A stretch of DNA of 64,000 bases from JAFAGX01 sp035623335 (GTDB lineage: Bacteria > Acidobacteriota > Terriglobia > Terriglobales > Acidobacteriaceae): NCBI GenBank assembly GCA_035623335.1, contig DASPTQ010000126.1, forward strand, positions 1 through 64,000. The letters are read 5' to 3'. The translations under genes were made by a program, and so were the position numbers. The notes under the pieces were generated by a model, which worked only from the letters and a program-made list of their open reading frames with translations, had not been told where the DNA came from and did no database searches. Positions 42,378 to 51,419 of this stretch are shown one piece after another; position 1 is the first letter of the stretch, and each line of letters opens with the position of its first letter.

Positions 42378-42755
42378 GTCCGGAAAACAATCAGGAAACG
42401 CTGCGGCTTGCGCCTGATGATGTTCTAATATCGAGATAGCGGTCAATGTGCTCAAGCAGACGGGACTGATAGACACGCCAGTCTTTGCGGAAAGCCATCA
42501 CGTCCCGGAGTGTTCTCACCCCTGCCTAGGGGGTTGCTTGGTTGGACCGCGCCAATCGATGTCGCGTGGCGAAGTGCTGCCTCCATCGGAACAATCGCCA
42601 TCATTTAGTGGCCGCGCCTGGGGTTGCGAAGTTAACAGGCATCCGGGTGCTATTCTCGGAACCACTGAGCGGTGTTTTCGATCCGGCGAGATTCTTCAGT
42701 ATGAAGGCTTGCGGGAAATCGAGTGGCATGCCGCGATGTATAGGGGCATCAGCAT
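42378..42755. other. Spacer upstream of the AbrB/VapC pair
   Basis: About 380 bp with no recognised gene. A plus-strand frame at 42448-42759 has no family resemblance. The vapB promoter lies at its right end. Confidence 0.45.
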
Positions 42756-42787
42756 TTGACACTGAGATAGGTAAGACGATATCTTAC
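42756..42787 (+). promoter_or_regulatory. Promoter and operator of the AbrB/VapC pair
   Basis: TTGACA (42756-42761), 18 bases, TATCTT (42780-42785). The arms GTAAGA (42771-42776) and TCTTAC (42782-42787) form a palindrome over the -10. The ATG at 42792 lies 6 bases after the -10, with no Shine-Dalgarno, so the mRNA should be leaderless. Confidence 0.7.
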
Positions 42788-42791
42788 TTTC

Positions 42792-43022
42792 ATGAAAACT
42801 AGCATCTCTTCCAAAGGCCAGATTGTTTTGCCAGCAGAATTGAGGCAAATGGACCGGATCGAGCCCGGGCAGGAGTTCGACGTCGAGCGTCTTGATCGTG
42901 GAGACTATCGTCTCGTTCGGCGCGCTGCTCCGCGAAACGAGGGCGCCATAGACTGGCTGCTCGCTTGTCCCTACAAGGATTTTTTTCTTCCTATCGAATC
43001 TGAATCGACCGATACCCTGTGA
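42792..43022 (+). CDS. vapB: AbrB-type antitoxin (VapB)
   Basis: A 76-residue SpoVT/AbrB swapped-hairpin protein: MKTSISSKGQIVLPAELRQM is the DNA-binding fold, and the C-terminal tail (NEGAIDWLLACPYKDFFLPI) would bind and block VapC. It overlaps vapC by 4 bp. The palindrome over the promoter suggests conditional autoregulation by the VapBC complex. Island cargo between att sites f and g. Confidence 0.9.
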   Translation: MKTSISSKGQIVLPAELRQMDRIEPGQEFDVERLDRGDYRLVRRAAPRNEGAIDWLLACPYKDFFLPIESESTDTL

Positions 43023-43429
43023 ACTATCTGGTTGACGCCAACGTTTTGAGCGAGCCGACGAAGAAATCGCCGGATCCACGGGTCGTGGAGTGGCTTCGCA
43101 CACATGAGCCGGAGATCGCCGTTGATCCCGTGATTCTCGGGGAATTGCGTTTTGGAATTCTCATCCTTCCCAAGGGAAAGAAGCGGACGGCGCTGGAACG
43201 CTGGTTCGATGCGGGGGCCGGGCGTCTCCACTGTCTTCCCTGGGATGCGGACACCGGCCTGAAATGGGCGGAGCTGCTGGCGCGACTTCGAAAAACAGGA
43301 AAAACCATGCCGATCAAGGACAGCCTCATCGCAACGACCGCAATTGTCCACGGTTTGACCGTCGCTACGCGAAACCGCATCGATTTCGCGAAGGCAGGTG
43401 TGCACGTTGTCGATCCCTTTATTGGTTGA
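43019..43429 (+). CDS. vapC: VapC ribonuclease toxin (PIN domain)
   Basis: A 136-residue PIN RNase: NYLVDANVLSEPTKKSPDPR (first Asp), PVILGELRFGI (Glu), KDSLIATTAIVHGLTVATRN RIDF (Asp, Asp/Asn group). All acidic positions for Mg/Mn are present. It begins with GTG inside the vapB stop (GTGA overlap). Cleaves specific RNAs such as initiator tRNA or rRNA in studied relatives; the target here is unknown. Confidence 0.92.
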   Translation: MNYLVDANVLSEPTKKSPDPRVVEWLRTHEPEIAVDPVILGELRFGILILPKGKKRTALERWFDAGAGRLHCLPWDADTGLKWAELLARLRKTGKTMPIKDSLIATTAIVHGLTVATRNRIDFAKAGVHVVDPFIG

Positions 43430-43704
43430 AGCCTCTCGCGGATCTTGTCTGCATCGGGATTAGACTGAAACTAGGGGGCCATCCGCTCTGAAGCGGTTAT
43501 CGCCACGACCTTTATGAAACCTTCAAAAACGGATCGGCCTCGCCTGCAAGTCCGAGAGCGAAGATTCATCCCACCGTGGCAGGTTACGCTTCTATTAAGA
43601 AAGCACAATGACGACCCGAATCCCGTGAGGGGCAGCTCCCGCAGAAAGACACGCTCCGCCCGTTTTAATGCAGAATCCCACGATCGGTCACCATGACGGA
43701 CGAC

Positions 43705-44655
43705 CTAAGGAGTGGCAACGAAACCTGAGCTGTGTGGAAAAACGCCATAAAAGCCGACCAATACGCCCTTGTCGTTAATACCGTTCACAACCGTGGACTG
43801 CAGGCCGTCCGGGTCGTTGATCGTCTGCCAAGTTTTGCTGCTTACCGTATACACGAAGCCATGGCTGCCCGTGGAATTCTTGTACATCCCTACCACTTGC
43901 CCTACATTGTTCAGGCCGAAGGCTGCGGTTGCGGTGGTGGAGGGTTCTGGAAAATTAAGGGCTTCCAGGGTTCCGCTGATCAGCAAGAAGCCATGCATCG
44001 CCTGATGGCTATCGATATAGAATCCACAGACGTTTCCTGCATCGTTGATGCCGGTTGGTTGCGCGCCTCCCTTCGAGTCAGGAATTACCAATAATTCAAA
44101 GACACCAGGGGCAGTGCACGCCACGTTCCCACACTCATCATAAATGTAAGCGTGATCCGGCGCGTTGCCAAATTGGTTGGTGCTGTAATAACCGACTGAT
44201 TGTCTCTGATTGTTCTGTCCGAGTAGTTGGTTAAATGGTCGACCGGAAAGACCAGGAAAATCGACCGTAGTGTAGTGGCCACGAGCATACTCGAAGCCGT
44301 GGATGCAAGTTGAATCGTCGCACTCAGCGATGTAGAACCCAACAGTCTTCGGCGGCTTCTGGTCATTTATCGCGGTAACCACGGTTTGCGTTGAATTCGG
44401 AAACATCTCATCCGTGAAATGGTTGGGCAGAACAAGAGTGAAACCTCTTCTGGGAGTGAAGGAATTTTGGTCGATTCCGTGATAGCCGGCAATGACATCA
44501 TTGTTGTTGACACCGAGCAACTGGGTCCAAATATCCCCGGGATAGTCGACCGTTTGAAATGTATAGGTTGTCGCGGTTGTCGCGTCTTGCGCGAGCATGG
44601 ATAAGCACGCAAGAAGTGCGAAAGCGAAGTTAAGAGCGAGGCTTTTCATTTTCAT
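43705..44655 (-). CDS. Secreted HAF-repeat protein
   Basis: A 316-residue exported protein with signal peptide SLALNFAFALLACLSMLAQ. Six or seven repeats carry the N-[ND]-x-G-x-x-x-G-[FY]-Y pattern of HAF extracellular repeats: GVNNNDVIAGYHG, INDQKPPKTVGFYI, QNNQRQSVGYYST, INDAGNVCGFYID, LNNVGQVVGMYKN, INDKGVLVGFYG. The ATG at 44655 has GGAG 5 bases upstream; the frame stays open to 44886 without a ribosome site. Function unknown; a propeller-like surface protein is likely. Confidence 0.82.
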   Translation of the reverse strand: MKMKSLALNFAFALLACLSMLAQDATTATTYTFQTVDYPGDIWTQLLGVNNNDVIAGYHGIDQNSFTPRRGFTLVLPNHFTDEMFPNSTQTVVTAINDQKPPKTVGFYIAECDDSTCIHGFEYARGHYTTVDFPGLSGRPFNQLLGQNNQRQSVGYYSTNQFGNAPDHAYIYDECGNVACTAPGVFELLVIPDSKGGAQPTGINDAGNVCGFYIDSHQAMHGFLLISGTLEALNFPEPSTTATAAFGLNNVGQVVGMYKNSTGSHGFVYTVSSKTWQTINDPDGLQSTVVNGINDKGVLVGFYGVFPHSSGFVATP

Positions 44656-45552
44656 ATTTTCTCCGTAACAAGAGTTAGGCGAGACTAGAAACTCGGTCGT
44701 TTCACCCAGCCTTCGGTCGAAACTGCGGAAGTTTTTGGCCTTACCCTTTATCAGGAATCTCCTTTTTGACTTCAAAAACAGAAGCGGAGAACTCTTGGAG
44801 GTTTCAACCGGGCTGATGGGAGGAGAAACAGAAGCGGTCCCTGTTACAACGGGCTGCATGCCGTCCCCCAAGGCGAATGGATTCAAGACGGGGCAAGGTG
44901 GAAAGTGGCACAGATTCTGTCATTGCTGAACTGGCATGTCAAGCAGCAACTCTAAGCACGCTATAAATCCACAGTCAGACCCACTGGCGCATCGCGCACC
45001 AGGCGCTTCCCTCTAGGCAAATGGGCGGGGGATTCGGGTGGTGTGTCGGGGGAGCTGGGACGGGCCCAGGGAGACAGGACGCCCACCATCCCACAAACGG
45101 GTGAATGTGTAGCCGAGTTTCGTCAAGGCGCGGCAGCGACCGCGCCGTCCCTTTGCCTCATCACTGATTCACTAACCGTTCGGTTGCGCCCTACCCTTTC
45201 GGATATAGTCACATCGAAGCGGACGAACCTCAGCCCAATTCCTCATTGCCGCTTTTCCCGTGCTTGCAAGGACTTTCATTTCTCGGGAACCTCATCGTAG
45301 CCCAACCCCGCTTTGGTTTGCTGATTGCAACCACTCATGAGCGAAAGGAGAGCAGCCATGAAAACCAAGAAAGCAAGATGAAAGCTGGTGCTGGTGGCGT
45401 CAGCGCACACAGCCGCTAAGGTCGCCGCATCATTCCCCACCTCGTGTGGCTTGCCCAGCCGGGCAGAGCCCGTCTTTTCTGGGAAAGTGACCCAACACGA
45501 AAAACAATTAATGGAAAACCAAATGAAAACCCTCAAAGTAAAGGAGAATCTC
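44656..45552. other. Spacer with a possible tiny lipoprotein relic
   Basis: About 900 bp. On the minus strand, 45398-45276 reads LAFLVFMAALLSLMSGCNQQ TKAGLGYDEVPEK, a lipobox-like segment with a short tail but no clear start or ribosome site. Nothing else recognisable; the last 60 bp before 45553 belong to the next gene's leader. Confidence 0.4.
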
Positions 45553-46062
45553 ATGAAAGCAACTTCGAAAATTACCAAGAGCCTCTTATTCGCAGCGATT
45601 CTGGCCTGCCTCACCGTGGTTGAGTCGGGATCGGCTTTTGCACAACAGGTGTTTCGCACCGACCAAGCACACATTTTCAAGAACACGTGTCCCGGGGGAA
45701 ACGGTTGTGCGAATTGGGGCGAGACAGTCAGCATCGACGAACCCGCCACTGTGGAGCCGGTCGTTGTGATTTGGAGCGCCAGATACTTCGCAAATACAGC
45801 CGACGCATATTTTGCTGGGCTCGATGTGAACGGTACGGGGTGCCAAATCGCAGTCTACGGGCCTTCCGATCTGGACGACATCGCCACAAATCCTCTCGGC
45901 CACTTATTGACCGTCACATTTCAGTGGGTTGTTCTACCCAGCGACGGCGTGCTGAGGGCAGAAACGTCGAACACATTTGAGTTGTGCGGCGGCGGCGCCG
46001 GTCTCGTGAAAGGTGACTCCATCAACATCAGTCAGAACACTCTCAGTGTCGCTAAGTACTAA
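45553..46062 (+). CDS. Secreted protein of unknown function
   Basis: A 169-residue exported protein: signal peptide ITKSLLFAAILACLTVVESG SAFA, then QQVFRTDQAHIFKNTCPGGN GCANWGETVSIDEP and several beta-type stretches (TVEPVVVIWSARYF, LLTVTFQWVVLPSD). Two cysteine pairs are plausible disulfides. AAAGGAGAATCTC precedes the ATG at 45553. Family not recognised. Downstream spacing to the next island boundary is about 480 bp. Confidence 0.7.
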   Translation: MKATSKITKSLLFAAILACLTVVESGSAFAQQVFRTDQAHIFKNTCPGGNGCANWGETVSIDEPATVEPVVVIWSARYFANTADAYFAGLDVNGTGCQIAVYGPSDLDDIATNPLGHLLTVTFQWVVLPSDGVLRAETSNTFELCGGGAGLVKGDSINISQNTLSVAKY

Positions 46063-46210
46063 CATATCGGTGTGCCATCCGTGCCCACCATCACCACTCT
46101 CGGAGGGACTCGACTCCGAAACCGCCTTTCACGAGGCGGCTTTTCTGTTGCCGTAGGGATTTTGTTACAGGCTCTAAGGCATTCTGAATCGAGTCTGCGA
46201 GGAGACTCCA

Positions 46211-46363
46211 ATGAAAAAAGCTCTTCTTACACTCGCACTCAGCACGCCCCGTCAAACCAGGCGAAGTGCAGCGGGTTTCGTGTCGGGTGAGACAGGCGGC
46301 TCCGGCTCGCATTTAATCACCCCACACCGCATCGATCTTTGCCTGCAACTCCGCATCCTCTAA
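46211..46363 (+). pseudogene. Signal-peptide stub joined to integrase DNA
   Basis: An ATG with GGAGACTCCA upstream starts MKKALLTLALSTP, like the first half of a signal peptide, then runs into antisense integrase sequence and stops at 46361. It looks like the 5' end of an exported-protein gene cut by an insertion. Confidence 0.5.
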
Positions 46364-46405
46364 TCGTGACAGGTATCTCTCCGTGATCCGGATGCTGGAA
46401 TGACC
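46313..46405 (-). pseudogene. Integrase C-terminal remnant of a second type
   Basis: SGHSSIRITERYLSRLEDAE LQAKIDAVWGD ends at TAA 46313-46315. The HSSIRITERYLS block is the C-terminal catalytic motif (His and Tyr) of a tyrosine recombinase, but the wording differs from the family repeated elsewhere here (RHASVTTTMDHYG type). A separate integration history. Confidence 0.7.
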
Positions 46406-46540
46406 GGAAGGTATGAGATTGTGTGGGGGGCTTCATTCACCTGCCATTCACCTGCCGTTAACGCTGCCTTGCATGTCCTAAGCTGCCTAAAACTGCCGTC
46501 CGTTGCTCTGTATGTTGTTGAGTTGACGTTTCGGGGCGGA

Positions 46541-46564
46541 TTCGATTCCCATCTCCCACCCCAG
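46541..46564 (+). repeat. att site g (copy of the tRNA-His 3' end)
   Basis: TTC plus the core GATTCCCATCTCCCACCCCA and G, followed by ATTTCCAATCAGTTAG. It is preceded by GACGTTTCGGGGCGG, similar to sites c and e (ACGTTTCGAGG). Integrase-like scraps (46648-46690, ATTTGGCGAGCCAATCCACA) follow. Confidence 0.85.
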
Positions 46565-46894
46565 ATTTCCAATCAGTTAGCGGGAAACAAATCACAGCAA
46601 ATCACATGGTCTTCGCCAGTGCCCTCCGGACCACCTTCTCCTGAGCACGCCATCGTCTTCGCAGAGATTTGGCGAGCCAATCCACATCAGCGAAAATCTC
46701 ACGCTTCGCTCTGTATTACAGGAGCACAGTCCGTGTCCGTTGATATCAGCTGGAATTGAAACTTATTCTCCCGGTGGGATGATGGGTAATCCGGAAGTAA
46801 CTGTAACCAGGCCAGTTCACTCAATGTCACGATCAACGAGGCCGGTGGCGATTCTTGTCCTGCGCCGATAGGATGCACTTAGAAGAGAGGCGAA

Positions 46895-47308
46895 ATGAAA
46901 CCGTGCAGAGAATGCCAGCACAATATTTCGGAGCAGGCGGTCTTCTGTCCCACCTGCGGTGCTCCGTATCCCGGCAAGGATAAGTGGGATGGATGGGGGT
47001 TTGAATACAAGTCCGAGGCCACGCTACTCGGACTGCCCATCCTGCACGTATCGTTCAAGTATCGTCCCAATCGTCGACCAGTGCCTGCCAAGGGAGTTAT
47101 CGCCATAGGCCAGTTCGCCTGTGGCGTGGTGACCATCTCCCAATTTGGAATCGGAATCTTCAGTGTGAGTCAGTTCGCCGTTGCGGGATTCGCCCTCGCT
47201 CAGATGGCTATTGCCTATTCCTTAATTGCTCAAATTGGGATCTTCTTCCACCAGGGTCGTGGTCAACTGGTCTGGAGTCTTGCTGATCTTGTCCGCCGGC
47301 TACTTTAG
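46895..47308 (+). CDS. Zinc-ribbon membrane protein
   Basis: A 137-residue protein. Residues 4-24 form a zinc ribbon with C-x2-C and C-x2-C (CRECQHNISEQAVFCPTCG). After a polar linker, residues 70-120 are hydrophobic with a repeating GQF/SQF/AQM pattern (GQFACGVVTISQFGIGIFSV SQFAVAGFALAQMAIAYSLI AQIG), which looks like membrane helices built from short repeats. AGAGAGGCGAA precedes the ATG. Possibly a sensor or membrane scaffold; function unknown. Last intact gene of the island zone. Confidence 0.75.
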   Translation: MKPCRECQHNISEQAVFCPTCGAPYPGKDKWDGWGFEYKSEATLLGLPILHVSFKYRPNRRPVPAKGVIAIGQFACGVVTISQFGIGIFSVSQFAVAGFALAQMAIAYSLIAQIGIFFHQGRGQLVWSLADLVRRLL

Positions 47309-47336
47309 ACAAGTACCAGGCGTCCCCTAGGGAGCG

Positions 47337-47660
47337 GTGGAATGGGTGACTGTCGTAAAGCGTTCCCCACACGTAAGTATAGCTCAGCGGCTGACGTCCC
47401 AGCTTTGCCAGAGAAGCAAACATCCAATGCTGCTCACCGGACTACTGAGTCACCTGCGCCACAGCTTCAATAATTCGAGCAACTCATCGGGAATGGCCAT
47501 CGTCTTCGCGGAGTGGGACGATTTCACATCATCGACGATCTGCTTAGCCACTCCGCGCTCGATACGGATGGTCTTGGCGAGCTAATCGACATCCTGCCAC
47601 TTCAGGCCTAGCAGCTCGGAGATGCGCAGCCCGAAGCTGACCGCAACCAGATAAGCAATT
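47337..47660 (-). pseudogene. Integrase remnant 5
   Basis: Reading the minus strand gives pieces of the same integrase family in several frames: LRISELLGLKWQDVD-like, IRIERGVAKQIVDDVKS-like and HWMFASLAKLGRQPLSYTYV WGTL, with stop codons between. The last catalytic residues are absent. No att copy is visible next to it; it marks the right end of the tRNA-derived zone. Confidence 0.75.
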
Positions 47661-47675
47661 TGTTGTCCCAACGTA

Positions 47676-50379
47676 TTATTGTCCTGACGGTCGCCAGTTG
47701 AGCAGCATGGTCAGCGCGAAGCCTTGCCGTCCTACGTAACGAAACATATAAATGTTGCCATCGCGGCCAATGTCATAGAAGGCCCATGAGGGATGAAGCG
47801 GAAGGTCGAACAGCCTGCGCGGATTGCTTGATTCGAATTTTCCCCCTTCAGCTGTAATGTTTGTTACGTACAGTGTTGTGCCCGATGGGTTGGGAAAGAA
47901 CAACTCCTTCCCGCTGGGGCTCCATCGCGGCTGACTCCCACCTTCGATGCTGATCTGCCATCGACCGGCAGCCAGCGCATTCGCAGGCGACGCAACAGGA
48001 CTGAAGGGAATCACATAGACCTCGAGGCGGCCCGATTCCTCCGACGTATATGCCAACCATTTACTGTCGGGCGAAAGATCCGTACCAAACGAACTGATGT
48101 TCCGTACCAACGCGTGCGGCGCGTCGCCCCGTTTGAGAGGCGCGACCCAGATCTCTCCGGGGCCGTGCGAATCCGTCGCCCAATATTCGAAGACAATGTA
48201 GTTGCCGTCCGCCGACCAGCCTCTAGGCGAGACAGTGCCTTGCATTTTCGCGACCACCTGTTCGCTACCCAGCCCGTCGCTAGTGCGGACGATAATTGAA
48301 TCCCCTCCTACACCGTTCTGGTATGCCACACGGCGGCCATCCGGCGACCAGGTGCCGAACGCGCCGCCCTGGCTCTCCAGACTGATACGGGTGCGGGTGG
48401 CGCGGCTCAACTGCGCTACCCAAGTGTCGGTGCGCGTGCCTTGTGTTCCGATGTAGAGCAGTTGGTCACCCTGGGGAGAAATGCGCAGGCCTGCAGCGGC
48501 CGAATAAGAGTTCAACGCCGGGAGTTTCCCCACCTCATTTCCCATGCGGTCGAATCGCACTAGCTCGTTGCTCGTGGATCCGGTCCCCTCCTCGTACGCG
48601 ATCGCGCCCTGGGGTGACACGCTGAAGGCTGCGTAGTTGAACTGGCCGTCGTAGCCGACCGGTTTGGCTACCACTTCGATGTTCGGCTCGAGAGAGAGCC
48701 GCTTAAAATCGAAGCCCTGCGCCAGCAACGTGCCGTCAGCGCGGACATGGAAGATGCGGCCTTGGGTGAATGCCACATTGGAGATAATTCCCGGCAACAC
48801 CACGGGCCGGGGATCGTGAAGCGAGATCAGTTGCACCTGGGCGGACGGTGGCGACTGAACAACATAAGCAATGTGCTCGTTGTCGGGCAAAAAGACGGGA
48901 AAGCGGTGGTTGGCCGCAAAAAACCTTTGTTTCTCTCTGTCCGTAAGATTCGTGAGCGGGGCGGCCGTACCTCCAGACGCCGGTACCCGAAATAGACCAG
49001 TGGTGCGGCTTCCGAAGACAATCTCGCCGCGATTATTCCATGTGCCGCCACGCCCTTCCGCTACAGGGGACAAGTCGATCGCCGATCTTCCGGCCACATC
49101 AACGACTTTCAAGAAGTTGCTGGTGAAGAATCCTATCTGCTTACCGTCTGGTGACCAGAACGGATACGAGGCTCCCTCGGTTCCTGGCAGGGGCGTGAGA
49201 GTCGTGCGGTCAAGCGAACGCAGGGACAACATGCGAGTACCGCTGCCGTCAGAGGCGACAACCGCGATGTGTGCGCCATCCGGAGAAATCGCCGGCGGGC
49301 CATATAGGCCGCTGAAATTGACCGTGACTCCGGGCGGGGGCAGGATCGAGAGTGCGACCGGTTGAGCCGGCGGCTTTGCGGACAGGAAATAGAGAGCCAG
49401 TCCGCCTACCACCATGCCTATGAACAAAGCAGCTGCAATCCACAACTTCGAGGTGCTTTGCTTTTGTGCCGGGCGCTGCTTCGGTATCTCCGAAATCCAT
49501 TTCAGCTGGAGCGCTATGTCGTGCGCCGAGTGGTAACGGTCGTCAGGAATTTTCTGCAAACATGTCCCGATAACGTAATCCAGCGCAGGCGGCAGGCCAG
49601 GACGAAGCTGAGAAGCGGGCAGAGGATCATCTTCCAGAATCGCGGAAACTACCTTAATCTGCGTCTTGCCGAGGAAGGGGCGCTTGCCGGTCGCCATCTC
49701 ATACAACATCGAGCCAAACGCAAAGATATCGCTGCGCGCATCCGCCTCCTTGCCCTGACACTGCTCGGGTGCCATGTACTGCACGGTCCCTACCAACGCT
49801 CCTGAGGTCGTCAGCGGCGATTGCGTGGGCGAAGACAGCGTCATAGCCGCTGAAAACACAGGAGCAGATGCGGCGCTCGCTGATGTGCCCGCCATCGCGG
49901 GCTTGGCCAAGCCAAAATCCAGCAGCTTCGCACCTGCGTTCGTCAACATCACGTTCCCAGGTTTTAAATCGCGGTGCACGACTCCGGCACGATGCGCCTG
50001 CTCCAAGCCGTCAAGTATGTCGATGCCTATTTTCAGAAGGTCGGGAACGGCAAGTGCGCCTTTCGTTAAGCGTTGCACTAGTGACTCGCCCTCCAAATAT
50101 TCCATCACCAGAAAATCGGTGCCGTCCTGATGGCCGACATCGTACAGGGTGCAAATGTGCGGATGATTTAGCCGGGATGATGCGCGCTTCGCGTTCGAAG
50201 CGCTGCTTTAGCTCGGGGGACGACACAACAGTGGAGTTGAGTACCTTGATAGCGACCGTGCGATCAAGGCGGGTGTCTCGGGCACGGTACACTTCACCCA
50301 TGCCGCCTGCGCCTAGCGGCGCCTGAATCTCATACGGCCCGAGTTTGCTCCCCGAGCTTACCCCATGTTGTGGCCTCAT
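47676..50379 (-). pseudogene. Ser/Thr kinase with TolB-type propeller, frameshifted
   Basis: Acidobacterial sensor kinase. 50379-50190 encodes SGSKLGPYEIQAPLGAGGMG EVYRARD and TVAIKVLN (Gly loop, Lys), then a shift of frame occurs at about 50185 within REARIIxRLNHPHIC: the rest is in another frame to 47676. That part holds VVHRDLKPGNVMLTNAG and LLDFGLAKP (HRD, DFG), a membrane helix (LWIAAALFIGMVVGGLALYF) at about residue 230 and a C-terminal WD40/PD40 propeller (ISPDGAHIAVVAS, FWSPDGKQIGFFTS). Apart from the frameshift all kinase motifs are kept. Broken gene or assembly indel; 47.7 kb is just outside the island zone. Confidence 0.85.
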
Positions 50380-50421
50380 TATAGGCTGAAATCCTGAACG
50401 CTTGTTCGGAGAGTGCAGATG

Positions 50422-50607
50422 CTGGGTGGTTCAATCCCGAGCCGGCTTTGGCTTTACGGCGAAAGCGTTCGAGCACCTGCGGGTCTTGGGCCACATCTTC
50501 GGGCAGAACCTTCAGCGCCACGAAAGTCCAAGCTTTCTGTCCTCAGCCTTGTAGACCACACCCATCCCGCCACCGCCCAGTTTCTCAACGCATAAAGCCA
50601 CGTTCGC
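50422..50607 (-). pseudogene. Second kinase N-lobe fragment
   Basis: EKLGGGGMGVVYKAEDRKLG then, after a frame shift, ALKVLPEDVAQDPQVLERFR RKAKAGSGLNHP: the N-lobe of another Ser/Thr kinase with glycine loop and Lys. The remainder is missing. It is immediately upstream of the broken kinase gene, so two kinase genes have fused or decayed here. Confidence 0.7.
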
Positions 50608-50787
50608 TTCCGTCGGGCTGAGTTGAGTCCGTATATGTCGGCCTCGTACTCCACTCTTCTCACAAGTAACGGCTAATGGGGCGAATAGATGGCGCACCCT
50701 GGCGCTGTCGCCGATCTACAAACAGTTCACTCTTGGTTTTGCCTCTCCTCCAACCGAGGAGAGCCATTCAAGGACTATAATGGCGCA

Positions 50788-50850
50788 GCTGTGGCTCTTT
50801 CCTCTGGCACCAAGCTCGGGCCGTATGAGATCCAGGTCCCACGCCGCCGC
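50788..50850 (+). pseudogene. Third kinase N-terminal fragment, opposite strand
   Basis: ALSSGTKLGPYEIQVPRRRG matches the extreme N-terminus of this kinase family (SGSKLGPYEIQAPLG at 50340), but on the plus strand, ending at a stop within 30 codons. A short relic in inverted orientation. Confidence 0.55.
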
Positions 50851-51033
50851 GGCCTGAACGGCAAAAAATCGGGCTGAAACTGAGTGAAACTGTAACCGGC
50901 TAAACCTATGGCCTTACATGGACTAAGGTTGTCAATGGTCCTTTTATATTTATATGTGAAATTTCGGGGTCGCTCGGTACTGTCGTTCTTGCAGAAAGTT
51001 TTAATTAAAAAGTTTAGGACGCTTAAGAACACA

Positions 51034-51411
51034 TTATTGCTGCCGCCCAATGGATGCGACCGTAGTCTCTGTTTCCGCAAGGCAGGCGCGAACCTTCTCC
51101 AGAAGATGTGGGAACAGAAACTCTTTCGGTAGCCAAAGTGTTACGTGTTCCGACTCCACCGGTTCGTACGCGGTCATGACGATGATCGGAAATTTGGAAT
51201 TCTTCGCACGAATCTCCCGAGCTAGGTCGAGACCACCCATGCCAGGCATCAGGGAATCAGTGACCACTAAATCGAAATTTTCCTCTTCGAATGCCTCCAG
51301 AGCTTCGGCAACATTCCTGGCGGGCACAGCATGGTAACCTTCGGCACGCAGGATATCGCAGGACAGGCCGCAGAGCATCTCGTTATCGTCCACCACGAGA
51401 ATCTTCTTCAT
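51034..51411 (-). CDS. Single-domain response regulator (receiver)
   Basis: A 125-residue CheY-like receiver: KILVVDDNEMLCGLSCDILR (acidic pair), FDLVVTDSLMPGMGG (phospho-Asp), FPIIVMTAYEPVESEH (switch Thr), WLPKEFLFPHLLEKV (Lys; the usual Pro is Glu). No output domain. The start has GGAGG, 6 bases upstream, overlapping the stop of the Clp-type ATPase gene (TAGGAGG). It is therefore made together with that ATPase. A receiver that controls a protease or unfoldase as an adaptor (as RssB does) is a plausible role, inferred from context. Confidence 0.88.
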   Translation of the reverse strand: MKKILVVDDNEMLCGLSCDILRAEGYHAVPARNVAEALEAFEEENFDLVVTDSLMPGMGGLDLAREIRAKNSKFPIIVMTAYEPVESEHVTLWLPKEFLFPHLLEKVRACLAETETTVASIGRQQ

Positions 51412-51419
51412 GACGCCTC

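Noticed and set aside
21281..47660. Reading the repeated att copies as a CRISPR or integron array
   Set aside because: Repeats are kilobases apart, tRNA-derived and accompanied by tRNA-type tyrosine recombinases; there are no cas genes, no short regular spacers, no attC hairpins and no IntI motif.
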